Part shown: piece after piece, positions 15,097-23,790 of the stretch
Numbering within the stretch: position 1 is the stretch's first letter
Layout of the letters: every line of letters begins with the position of its first letter
From: CAWDMN01 sp963803155
GTDB taxonomy: Bacteria; Acidobacteriota; Terriglobia; Versatilivoradales; Versatilivoraceae
Length of the DNA stretch: 25,589 nt
Assembly (NCBI GenBank): GCA_963803155.1
Contig: CAWDMN010000094.1
Coordinates: forward strand, 1-25,589
Reading direction: 5' to 3'
Translations under genes and position numbers: made by a program
Notes under the pieces: model-generated
Seen by the model: only the letters and a program-made list of their open reading frames with translations
What the model was told of the DNA's origin: nothing
Databases searched by the model: none

Positions 15097-17070
15097 ATGT
15101 TGTCTCAGCGTAGACGAATTTGCTGGATTCTTTTCACGATGCTTTGGGTTGGCCGAATTGCTCTTCTTTATGGAGAGGGACAGACGGCGAAAATTGTCAT
15201 CGATGCTAGCCAGGCGTCAGCTGGCCGAACATTTGAGGGGATCGGTGTAGTCAGCGCCGGCGCCTCTTCCCGCCTATTGATCGATTATCCCGAGCCTTAC
15301 CGCGGCAAGATCCTCGATATTCTTTTCAAACCCAAGTGGGGAGCCTCGCTCCAACATTTGAAGGTGGAAATCGGCGGAGATGTCGATTCCACGGATGGAT
15401 CCGAGCCCAGCCACATGCATACGCGCCTGGATGAAGACTATCAGCGTGGTTATGAGTGGTGGCTGATGAAAGAGGCAAAGAAACGCAATCCGGAAATCCT
15501 GCTCGATGCGCTGGAATGGGGCGCACCGGGTTGGATCGGCGATGGGCAGTTCTTCTCGGCGGACAATATTGAATATATCCTGCGTTTCCTGGAGGGGGCG
15601 AGGCGGATTCACAAACTTGAAATAGATTATGTTGGCATCTGGAATGAAACTGGATATGACAAGGAATGGATAAAAAAGCTTAAAAAGGCCATCGTAGAAC
15701 GGGGGCTGGCCACCAAACTGGCAGCCGCCGATCAAGTCAATAATTGGGACATCATGGAAGCCATGCGGCAAGATGCGGAACTCACCCAGGCCGTGGACGT
15801 TGTGGCTATTCATTATCCGGGCAAGGACGTCGAAAATAGCACCGTGGCCAGAATGCACGACCAATTTGACAAGGCGGTGAATTTGGCGGGATTCGACAAG
15901 CCGGTTTGGTCGAGCGAAGATGGACCCTGGCGTGGCGATTGGCAAGGGGCGCTTTTTTTGGCCAAGACTTATAACCGGAACTTTCTGCTGGGAAAGATGA
16001 CCAAGACTGAAATCTGGAGTCCGGTGACCTCATATTACGATCTCTTTCCTTTGCCCGGCTCCGGATTGATGCGGGCCAACACTCCGTGGAGCGGGCATTT
16101 TGAAGTTCAGCCGGCCATCTGGGCGACCGCCCACACGACGCAATTCGCTTCGGCGGGTTGGAAATATCTTGAGCCAGCCTGTGGCTTCCTGCCAGGGAAG
16201 GGAAGCTACGTCACCTTGATTTCTCCCGGGCAGAAAGATTTCAGCTTGATCATAGAAACCGCCGATGCCCGCGAGCCACAGTCTCTCCAGCTTTCCATGC
16301 GAGGGCAACCTGCCGATCGAGTAATCCACATTTGGAGAACCGACGCAAAGGCAGCCTTTCAAAGAATTCAATCGGTTTCGCCTCGGCAAGGGGAGCTATC
16401 AGTGATTCTGGAGCCGGAAAGCATTTATTCTCTCACCACGACTGTGGGTCAGAAGAAAGGAGAATCTCAATCTCCGGCGCCAAAGCATTTCCCTCTGCCT
16501 TACCGGGAGAATTTCGAATCATACTCCGCGGCGAAACAGGCTCGCTTTTTTTCCGATACCACGGGCGCTTTCGAAGTACAGAAATGCCAGGGCGCCCGGA
16601 CAGGCCTTTGCTATGAACAGGTGGTGGGCCAGTCTCCCATTCATTGGCATTATGCCGCGGAGACCCTGCCCGTTTCCCTGATCGGAGATGCCAATTGGAT
16701 AAATTATCGAGTGGACGCGGAAGTGTTCTTTCCGACGCCCGCGGAGGCGATTCTTCTCGGAAGGGTCGGCAAGCAGGAACAACAAAGCGGAGAGATTGTG
16801 GGATATCAACTTCATTTAAGGAGCGACGGGGAGTGGAAGCTCACCAAAGGGAACCGTCAACTGTTGGCTTCCGGCAAAGTAACCCTCCCGACAGGCGCAT
16901 GGCATAAGATGAGCCTCGAATTCCGGGGCGATCTAATTCAGCCCCGGATCAATCGGAAAAATCTGGCCATTGTACGAGACGCCTCCTGTGCCCGGGGCCT
17001 CGCGGGGATTGGCGTGGCTGGCTGGCAGAAGATTCAGTTCGATGAGTTTTCCGTATATCCGCTGCCTTAA
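15097..17070 (+). CDS. Secreted GH59 glycosidase (galactocerebrosidase-like)
   Basis: A 657-aa secreted protein that follows animal galactocerebrosidase (GALC, family GH59) along its whole length: FEGIGVVSAGASSRLL, LKVEIGGDVDSTDGSEPSHM, RGYEWWLMKEAKKRNP, then the barrel catalytic segments. Predicted acid/base is E184 (GIWNE) and nucleophile E274 (VWSSED), matching the two GALC glutamates. After the TIM barrel come the beta-sandwich part (PWSGHFEV, AHTTQFASAGW) and a C-terminal lectin-like domain (DANWINYRVDAEVFF to FDEFSVYPLP). An N-terminal signal segment spans about residues 8-25. GAGGAG precedes the ATG by 6 nt. Likely activity: beta-galactoside release from a glycan or glycolipid; substrate is inferred from family. 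Confidence 0.92.
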   Translation: MLSQRRRICWILFTMLWVGRIALLYGEGQTAKIVIDASQASAGRTFEGIGVVSAGASSRLLIDYPEPYRGKILDILFKPKWGASLQHLKVEIGGDVDSTDGSEPSHMHTRLDEDYQRGYEWWLMKEAKKRNPEILLDALEWGAPGWIGDGQFFSADNIEYILRFLEGARRIHKLEIDYVGIWNETGYDKEWIKKLKKAIVERGLATKLAAADQVNNWDIMEAMRQDAELTQAVDVVAIHYPGKDVENSTVARMHDQFDKAVNLAGFDKPVWSSEDGPWRGDWQGALFLAKTYNRNFLLGKMTKTEIWSPVTSYYDLFPLPGSGLMRANTPWSGHFEVQPAIWATAHTTQFASAGWKYLEPACGFLPGKGSYVTLISPGQKDFSLIIETADAREPQSLQLSMRGQPADRVIHIWRTDAKAAFQRIQSVSPRQGELSVILEPESIYSLTTTVGQKKGESQSPAPKHFPLPYRENFESYSAAKQARFFSDTTGAFEVQKCQGARTGLCYEQVVGQSPIHWHYAAETLPVSLIGDANWINYRVDAEVFFPTPAEAILLGRVGKQEQQSGEIVGYQLHLRSDGEWKLTKGNRQLLASGKVTLPTGAWHKMSLEFRGDLIQPRINRKNLAIVRDASCARGLAGIGVAGWQKIQFDEFSVYPLP

Positions 17071-17144
17071 TAATCTTTTGTGATTTCCCTTTTAAGCCAT
17101 CATCTGGTAAAAGAATCGATTCGATCAATTGAAAGGAAATATAA

Positions 17145-19084
17145 ATGAAGATCAGCCCTCTTCTTACTAGTGGCGTCCTGATGATGTTGGTATTTGTCCC
17201 TTCGTATTCCCAAACCTCCATCACACTGGATGGGAAAGACAGCGGGAGGATATTTGAAGGAATTGGAGCAGTAAGTGCCGGGGCTTCCACGCGGCTGCTT
17301 CCCGACTATCCTGATAAACAGCGAAGTGAAATACTCGATTATCTCTTCAAGCCAAAGTTTGGAGCTGGTTTTCAGCACTTGAAGGTGGAGATCGGAGGCG
17401 GCGAGAATTCCACCTGCGGCAGCGAACCTACGCACGTACTGACGCGGGACGAGTTGCGGAATCCAAAAGCGCGCGGCTACGAGTTTTGGCTCATGGCCGA
17501 GGCTCGCCGCCGCAATCCTGGGATCATCCTTGACTGTCTTCCCTGGACTTATCCGCGCTGGATTTCCGACCGCTTTTCGCAGGATTCGGCGGATTGGTTT
17601 GCCGCCTTCTTTAGAGGTGGCGAAGAAAAAATATGGTCTGGATTTGAACTGGGTCGCGGGCGCGCAGAATGAGCAGGGCACGGATGTCAATTGGATTAAA
17701 GGACTCGTTGAGACCCGTTCTGGACCGCGCATGGATTCAAAGATGTGAAGCTCCAGGCCCCTGACGATGACAGCGAGTACTGGCAGATTTTCGATCAGCT
17801 GGAAAAGGATCCTGAACTGAATCGCATCGATACAAGCTGTCGGGTATCATTACGTGGATGGCCGCGAGCCCTGGCAAATAGACCAGGTTGCCCATCGTGA
17901 TACGACGGTGAAAGCCAAGCAATCAGGCAAGCCGCTCTGGGCCAGCGAAGAGTGGAGCCAATCCGGAGGGCAGTGGGGCGACAAAGGGGCACTTTATGTA
18001 GGACGGCTGATGAATAAACTCTACACTCGAGACCGCATCACCAAGTTTGAAATCTGGTGTCCCATCGACTCGATCTATGACTCATATCGTTTGGGGCGAT
18101 ACCGGGGCCATGCAGGCCGATCAGCCCTGGAGCGGCCATTATGAAGTCTGGCCCGCGGTTTGGGCCATTGCCCATACTACTCAATTTGCCGAGCCGGGTT
18201 GGCATTACCTGGACGGGGCTTGTGGACAGATCGATCCGAAAACATGGCGCGGATCGCATGTGGCCCTGCACAACCTCGCCACGGACGATTGGAGTTTGAT
18301 TGTCGTCACGGGCGATGCCACGGATATTTCCGTGTCGGTGCGCGGCGGACTCAAAACCGGACGTGTCCATGTCTGGAAATCCGATGCGCGGGAGCAATTC
18401 ATTCAGCAAGCGGGACTCACGGCGCAGAACGGCAAATTCAGCCTTCATCTCGAAGCAAACTCGATCTATTCCTTCACCACTACCACAGGACAAAAAAAAG
18501 GACGCCATCCCAAACCGCCGGCAAAGGCTCCTTTTCCCTTTCCTTATCAGGACAATTTTGAAAGTTGCCGGGCAGGAGAGACTCCGCTTTACCTGTCGGA
18601 TCAAAAAGGTACTTTCGAAGTCGTGGACCGGCCCGGGGGCGGACATGGCCTCGCGCAGATTGTCCCGCAGGAGGGAATCCTTTGGTATGACAACAAACTG
18701 CTCAAACCCCACACGCTGTTCGGCGACAAGGATTGGACCGATTATGCCGTATCCGCTGATGTTTGGATGGCCGGGGGGGATGTGGAGATTGGCGGCCGAT
18801 ATGCCCACCGGGACAACCTCGGGTACCGCCTCATCTTGAGCCGCGACGGTTTGTGGCGTCTCAATTGGCAGCTGCAGACACTTGCCACTGGCAAATTGGA
18901 ATCGCTCGATGCCGGGCGTTGGCACAACTTGCGTCTGGTTATGAAAGGAGCCCGGATCCAGGGTTTTCTGGACGGCCAAGAACTGGCCAGCATTGAAGAA
19001 AACTCGGGGCGCTCCGGCATGGCTTTCCTGGCATCCACTTATGACCGGAACCTATTCGATAACCTGTCGGTGACCCGGCCTTGA
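17145..19084 (+). pseudogene. Second GH59 glycosidase, broken by five single-base insertions
   Basis: A divergent paralogue of the preceding GH59 gene with its own signal peptide (MKISPLLTSGVLMMLVFVPS) and ribosome site AAAGGA. Reading it as one protein of about 644 aa needs five +1 corrections, near 17609, 17717, 17732, 17835 and 18080-18095. The segments then join as FEGIGAVSAGASTRLL, KKYGLDLNWVAGAQNEQGTDVNW (acid/base Glu in QNE), GYHYVDGREPWQ, KPLWASEEW (nucleophile), WGDTGAMQADQPWSGHYEV and the C-terminal lectin-like domain to FDNLSVTRP. The first 460 bp and last kilobase are intact. It is either a recent pseudogene or a locally misread sequence; as printed no full enzyme is made. Confidence 0.85.
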
Positions 19085-19392
19085 CACGCAATCAGGGATC
19101 TCCGCTCGACCAGAAAGGAATGATTAAAATCTGTTTCGCGGAGCCACCAGTAAAAACCAAGGCCACTCCGGCAGTCCGGTGTTTTTCTCAATATTTCATC
19201 GAGCCACCGACTGGATTCGTAATCACGCCTCAATGGAGAGGCGACGAATTTGTTTTGAGGTACCGCGTCAAGCAGGAATTTCCCACTCATGCCAATCATG
19301 TCCAGTCATACTCCTGGAATTTTTCCGGGGAAACGCGCATTTTGTTGATTGAGGTGCTCCCAGAGGGAGTTGGTCTTTTTTGAGGTAGTGAA
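19085..19392 (+). other. Gap with one weak small ORF
   Basis: An 87-codon frame from ATG 19120 to 19383 (EPPTGFVITPQWRGDEFVL region) has a poorly spaced ribosome site and no family I recognise. It could be a small gene of unknown function; I do not commit to it. Confidence 0.25.
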
Positions 19393-20328
19393 ATGGGAAG
19401 CTCTACAAATATAACTACGTTCGCAATAGCTGATTTGGAAAAGCAGCGGGTGGCCAGGAATTCAGTATTTGCCGCGGTTTTGTTGACCGGCTCCAAGTTG
19501 GTGGTGGGCTTTCTCACGGGCAGTCTGGGCATATTGGCGGAAGCTGCCCATTCCGGTTTGGATATGGTAGCCGCCCTGATGACTTACTGGGCGGTGCGCA
19601 TTTCTGGCCGCCCCGCGGACCGGGAACATCTTTATGGGCATGGCAAAGTGGAAAATATTTCCGCGCTTTTTGAGACTCTGTTGTTGCTGCTTACCTGCAT
19701 TTGGATTGTCTACGAGGCTGTTCATCGGCTCTTTTTCAAAGCCGTGGAAGTCGAAGTGAATTTCTGGTCGTTCGTTGTCATGGCAATGTCTATCGTGGTG
19801 GATATCTCCCGTTCCCGCATGTTATACCGGGTTGCTCGAAAGCATCATAGCCAGGCACTCGAAGCAGACGCACTGCATTTCAGCACCGACATCTGGAGTT
19901 CCGCGGTGGTGATTTTGGGTCTGGGGGGTGTCAAGCTTTGCGAATATTTTCCGCAACACAGTTTTTTAAAACAATTGGACGCCGTGACCGCGCTGGTGGT
20001 GGCACTGATCGTAGTGGGTGTGAGCCTTCAATTGGGGAAACGCACCATTGCGGCCTTGCTGGATGCCGCCCCGGCAGGGATGGCGGAAAAAATCATTGCG
20101 TTGGCCCAAGAGATTCCCGGAGTGCTGAATTGTCACAGTGTTCGAATTCGGGCCTCAGGCCCCCAATATTTCATCGATATCCATGTCCTGATGGATGGCA
20201 ATACTACACTTTCGGCCGCGCACTTGCTGACGGAGCAAATTGAGCGGCACCTGCAAAGCCACTATCCTTTTGCGGATATTCTGGTCCACCCAGAACCCGC
20301 CCCTTTTGCCGAGAGAGATTCCGCCTAA
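19393..20328 (+). CDS. Cation diffusion facilitator (Zn2+-type) efflux protein
   Basis: A 311-aa inner-membrane CDF transporter that exports divalent cations in exchange for protons. Six hydrophobic segments are followed by a cytoplasmic ferredoxin-like domain (from about residue 215, ALLDAAPAGMAEKI). The intramembrane metal site is H53-x3-D57 (HSGLD) and H162-x3-D166 (HFSTD), an HD-HD set commonly linked with Zn2+ rather than Fe2+. The loop YGHGKVE (81-87) is a family hallmark. The ATG follows GAGG. It sits a few kilobases from the metal-uptake cluster and may balance it. Family is firm, metal is inferred. Confidence 0.93.
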   Translation: MGSSTNITTFAIADLEKQRVARNSVFAAVLLTGSKLVVGFLTGSLGILAEAAHSGLDMVAALMTYWAVRISGRPADREHLYGHGKVENISALFETLLLLLTCIWIVYEAVHRLFFKAVEVEVNFWSFVVMAMSIVVDISRSRMLYRVARKHHSQALEADALHFSTDIWSSAVVILGLGGVKLCEYFPQHSFLKQLDAVTALVVALIVVGVSLQLGKRTIAALLDAAPAGMAEKIIALAQEIPGVLNCHSVRIRASGPQYFIDIHVLMDGNTTLSAAHLLTEQIERHLQSHYPFADILVHPEPAPFAERDSA

Positions 20329-20366
20329 TGAGAGCAATTCCGGAACAGCGGCTTTTTTTAGGGGAA

Positions 20367-20824
20367 CTATTTTGATTGATAGCCTTTAATCAGGTAATAG
20401 GCGACGGTTCCGAAAATTGCGATAAGCATAAGCATCAAAAAGGCGGGATTAAGTCCATTCGTCTTCCCCCTGGCCACTTGAAGGGTGCCCCATTCCAAGT
20501 AGGCAAAAATCCACACGAGCTCCAATTGCAGCCAGGAGAGCATGGAACGGATAATACGGTATTGTATGGCCGCATTGTCGCTGGTGATTCGCAGGGAAAG
20601 TTGGCGAAGTGAGGGAAATGGCGGACCACCGCCAGCAAGGTAGCCAAAGCTGAGCCGATCAAGGGCGACATCCAAAGTGAGGATTTGCCTCCCCAGTTGT
20701 CTGGTTTTCCCAGAGCTCCAAAATGAGTGGGAATTTTTGAAGGAAGAAAATCCCATTTCATGTACAAAAGAACCCACACATAAGCCAGAAGGACAACCGC
20801 GCATAAATCCAACCAGTTTTCCAT
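20367..20824 (-). pseudogene. DUF1648 membrane protein with one frameshift
   Basis: The N-terminal part (from ATG 20824, MENWLDLCAVVLLAYVWVLL) and the C-terminal part (SDNAAIQYRIIRSMLSWLQ to GYQSK) lie in different frames that meet near 20600. Together they read as a DUF1648-type small membrane protein: LPSKIPTHFGALGKPDNWGGKS is its typical signature, followed by a transmembrane segment and the SWLQLELVWIFAYLEW stretch. A single missing base in FANFPxRITSDN explains the break. GGAG lies 9 nt before the ATG. About 150 residues would result if repaired. Real pseudogene or sequence error cannot be separated here. Confidence 0.72.
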
Positions 20825-20969
20825 AGATGTGCGCTCCATCTTCAATTTGGGTCGGCATCCATTCATCAGGGGAAGCCCCCTTGAGATTTCATCAATAATT
20901 GATGGAGAGAATTATATCAAAGTCGATTATTCTTTCCGCAATCCAAATGGATCAGCAGTGGAGTCAAAC

Positions 20970-21292
20970 ATGCTAAAGAGGCTGACACAACAAGAGGATG
21001 AAAAATCCCCTCCAACGGAGGGGAAATCCGTCAATGGACGGATGGGGTGGATCCAATTCAGAAAAGCTTTCTCACCTTGGAACCCATCCCCACCGCCGAT
21101 GGCGGCGCCCCTTCCGTCGGAGGGGATTCTTTCAGGAGATGCCCATGCCAGCTCGGCTGGCTCGACAAGACAATGAAAATCTCCAGACCCCACAAGTCTT
21201 GGAGACCTGTGAGGTCTTTGGCACCGCGATTTTTTGAGGAGCCGCTCATGCCAGCGTGGCTGGCACAATTAGAGGATGAAGATCGGCTTTGA
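20970..21292 (+). repeat. Three repeated Shine-Dalgarno plus mini-ORF modules
   Basis: Three copies begin at ATG 20970, 21145 and 21248. Each has a GGAG site six or seven nt upstream. Translations start MLKRLTQQEDEK, MPARLARQDNEN and MPAWLAQLEDED. The second ends at 21237, overlapping the ribosome site of the third, and the third is a 14-aa peptide ending at 21292. Confidence 0.6.
21183..21221. repeat. Imperfect inverted repeat AGACC...GGTCT
   Basis: The segment CCAGACCCCACAAGTCT is mirrored by AGACCTGTGAGGTCTTTGG with few mismatches, giving a long imperfect hairpin inside the second mini-ORF. Confidence 0.5.
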
Positions 21293-21299
21293 TCGGTAG

Positions 21300-21369
21300 G
21301 GACGGCTCGCCGAGCCGTCCGCCTGCGCAAAGCAAAGCTGGCGCAGGCGGCGCTTTTGGTGAAAGCGCC
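21300..21369. repeat. Three abutting perfect hairpins
   Basis: GGACGGCTC-GCC-GAGCCGTCC (21300-21320), GCCTGCGC-N12-GCGCAGGC (21321-21348) and GGCGCTTT-TGGTG-AAAGCGCC (21349-21369) follow each other with no base between them. All stems are perfect. Confidence 0.8.
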
Positions 21370-21476
21370 CAACCTGTAGGCGCTGTTGGCTTGAATGATG
21401 CCGCTCATGATTGTTCAATTACTTATCGCTATTTTTTGAGGAGCCGCAAGAAACGGCAGATTCTCCCTGCGTTTTT

Positions 21477-21506
21477 TTGCACTTTTGGTGGGCTGTGGAA
21501 TAATAA
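21477..21506 (+). promoter_or_regulatory. Candidate sigma70 promoter of acs
   Basis: TTGCAC (21477-21482) and TAATAA (21501-21506) with an 18-bp spacer, 40 bp upstream of the acs start codon. The match is moderate. Confidence 0.35.
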
Positions 21507-21545
21507 ATCTGGCCTTTCATCCGGATCACTCAAGGAGAATATTAT

Positions 21546-23438
21546 ATGAATGAAAAACCCCTGATGGGCGAGGTCTATTATCCCAGCGCCGAGTCGCTTG
21601 CGGGAGTGCAGGTTTTGGACTGGGAAGCCATGAACGCTGCTGCTGCCCGCGATCCTGAAGCATTCTGGGCGCGTGAAGCTTCCGAGCTTCACTGGTTTGA
21701 GCCATGGCAGAAAGTTTATGATGATTCCGATCGTCCATTTTTTAAATGGTTTGTGGGGGGCAAGACCAACATCTGTTACAGCTGTCTGGATCGCCACACC
21801 ACCACTTTCCGGCGCAACAAGCTGGCGCTGATGTGGGAATCGGAGAGCGGAGAGTTACGCTCCTTCTCCTATTTTGCCTTGCGGCGTGAAACCGCCAAAT
21901 TCGCGAATGTATTGAAGAGCCTGGGCGTCAAGAAGGGGGATCGGGTCACGCTTTATATGGGGCGCATCCCCGAGCTAATCATCGGCATGCTGGCCTGCGC
22001 CCGGATTGGCGCCATCCACTCCGTGGTTTATGGCGGCTTTACGGTTGAGGCCTTGCACGAGCGGTTGGAAGACAGCCAGTCCAAGGTTTTAATCGTATCG
22101 GACGGCGCTTGGCAGCGTGGCAAGCACATCCCGCTGAAAAGCATTGCGGATGAGGCCCTACAGAGGGCGGCTACCGTGGAAAGCGTCCTGGTGGTCCGCC
22201 GGACGGGGCAGGCAGTCAATATGGAATCTGGAAGGGACATGTGGTACCACGAACTCATGGCATTGCCCATCGCTTCTTCCAATTGTCCCGTCGAAGTCAT
22301 GGATGCCGAAGATCCGCTCTTTCTCCTTTACACCTCAGGGACGACTGGGAAGCCCAAGGCCATCCTTCACACTCATGGCGGATATATGGTGGGGATTTAC
22401 TCGAGTCTAAAATATACCTTTGATGTGCGGGAGGAGGATCGTTACTGGTGTGCCGCGGATCCGGGTTGGATTACCGGCCACAGCTACATTGTCTATGGCC
22501 CGCTATTAAATGGAATTACGCAGTTCATGTACGAAGGGGCGCCGACATATCCCTACCCGAATCGCTGGTGGCAGATGATTGAGAAATTTGGGATCAACAT
22601 TCTCTATACCGCCCCCACCGCCATCCGCGGGCTGATGCGTTTCGGCGAAGCCTGGCCCAATCGCCACGATTTGAGTTCTCTGCGATTGTTGGGTTCCGTG
22701 GGAGAACCCATCAACCCGGAAGCCTGGCGCTGGTATTACAAGGTCATTGGCAAAGAGCGGTGTCCCATCATGGATACCTGGTGGCAAACCGAGACCGGCA
22801 TGTTCATGATCACTCCAATGCCATGTGTCCCGCTGAAACCTGGTTCAGCAACCCGGCCTTTTCCAGGTGTGGAAATGAATATCCTCAATGAACACGGCGA
22901 ACCGGTCGCGACCAATGAAGAAGGATATTTGGTCATTAAGACTCCTCCTCCTTCCTTCATGCGCACCATCTACAAGGATCCCGATCGTTTCGTGAACCAG
23001 TACTGGAGCAAATTCCCGGGATATTATTTGACGGGGGATTCGGCGCGCCTGGATGAGGATGGTTATTATTGGGTGATTGGGCGGGTCGATGATGTGCTCA
23101 AAGTGTCCGGTTATCGGTTGGGTACGGCTGAAATTGAGAGCGCTCTGGTGAGCCATCATGCGGTCGCGGAAGCTGCGGCAATAGGCCTTCCTCATGAAGT
23201 CAAGGGGCATGCAATTTATGCTTATGTGATCCTGCGAGCCGGCCAGGAAGGAGGGGACAAATTGGCTGAAGAATTGCGGCAGCATGTCGCTCATGAAATG
23301 GGCCCCATCGCCAAACCGGAGCATATTGAGTTTGTGGATTCATTGCCCAAAACTCGCAGCGGCAAAATTATGCGCCGTGTACTCAAAGCTCGCGCCATGG
23401 GCGAGGAACCGAAAGATTTGAGCACCCTGGAGGAATAG
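21546..23438 (+). CDS. acs: Acetyl-CoA synthetase (AMP-forming)
   Basis: A 630-aa adenylate-forming enzyme that converts acetate, ATP and CoA to acetyl-CoA via acetyl-AMP, in the cytoplasm. The N-terminal ACAS region (FWAREASELHWFEPWQKV) is followed by the P-loop-like YTSGTTGKPK (262-271), the acetate-pocket motif DTWWQTETG, the hinge region (YYLTGDSARLDEDGYYW, GRVDDVLKVSGYRLGTAEIE) and the C-terminal catalytic Lys607 (RSGKIMRR), the residue regulated by acetylation in this family. Length is a little short of the usual 640-650. AAGGAG lies 7 nt before the ATG. It probably forms a single-gene unit. The tail after WWQTETG is MFMITPMP rather than the more common GIMITPLP. Confidence 0.95.
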   Translation: MNEKPLMGEVYYPSAESLAGVQVLDWEAMNAAAARDPEAFWAREASELHWFEPWQKVYDDSDRPFFKWFVGGKTNICYSCLDRHTTTFRRNKLALMWESESGELRSFSYFALRRETAKFANVLKSLGVKKGDRVTLYMGRIPELIIGMLACARIGAIHSVVYGGFTVEALHERLEDSQSKVLIVSDGAWQRGKHIPLKSIADEALQRAATVESVLVVRRTGQAVNMESGRDMWYHELMALPIASSNCPVEVMDAEDPLFLLYTSGTTGKPKAILHTHGGYMVGIYSSLKYTFDVREEDRYWCAADPGWITGHSYIVYGPLLNGITQFMYEGAPTYPYPNRWWQMIEKFGINILYTAPTAIRGLMRFGEAWPNRHDLSSLRLLGSVGEPINPEAWRWYYKVIGKERCPIMDTWWQTETGMFMITPMPCVPLKPGSATRPFPGVEMNILNEHGEPVATNEEGYLVIKTPPPSFMRTIYKDPDRFVNQYWSKFPGYYLTGDSARLDEDGYYWVIGRVDDVLKVSGYRLGTAEIESALVSHHAVAEAAAIGLPHEVKGHAIYAYVILRAGQEGGDKLAEELRQHVAHEMGPIAKPEHIEFVDSLPKTRSGKIMRRVLKARAMGEEPKDLSTLEE

Positions 23439-23790
23439 CTTTCAGCGGATCGGGAGGGAAAGAGCAATCTGGCCTGGCTAAGGATTCTTTGCCAAATCGG
23501 CTCGAACGTGTTTCGGTTGTGAGAACATTTTTTCCGCGACCGGCCACTCTCCGCTGTTCTGGTCAATGGATAATTCTCAAGCATTGCCGCCAGTTGCGCC
23601 ATGACAAAAGGGACGCAACTGCGCACTCCTGAACCGCTTCATGATTGCATTCTTCTGTAGGCCACTTTTTTTTGCACTTCTTGAATATGTGCAGTTTGAC
23701 AGGGGAAAAGGGGAGATGATATTTTTCTCGAGGAAAAGGCCGCCGCTTTAAAGGGCTTTCAGTTTCAGGGCTTTTTCAAGGAGACGGGCT
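23439..23790. other. Gap between acs and the acyltransferase gene
   Basis: No convincing gene in 350 bp. It contains an 8-bp inverted repeat CAGTTGCG(23591-23598)/CGCAACTG(23614-23621) and a good sigma70 promoter (23696-23725) oriented toward the lipid A genes. Confidence 0.5.
23696..23725 (+). promoter_or_regulatory. Candidate sigma70 promoter of the lipid A gene pair
   Basis: A perfect TTGACA (23696-23701) is followed after 18 bp by TATTTT (23720-23725). A transcript would start near 23732, about 60 nt before the proposed AUU start of the acyltransferase. Confidence 0.5.

Larger units (their letters stand above)
20825..21545. other. Repeat-dense intergenic region upstream of acs
   Basis: About 720 bp without an ordinary gene. 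It is a mosaic of perfect short hairpins (at least eight between 21006 and 21369), three related Shine-Dalgarno/ATG mini-ORFs (20970, 21145, 21248), and two GAGGAGCCGC motifs (21236 and 21438). A candidate acs promoter is at its right end. Confidence 0.65.

Noticed and set aside
20338..20360. Rho-independent terminator after the CDF gene
   Set aside because: A T7 run is present but the preceding stem is only three base pairs.
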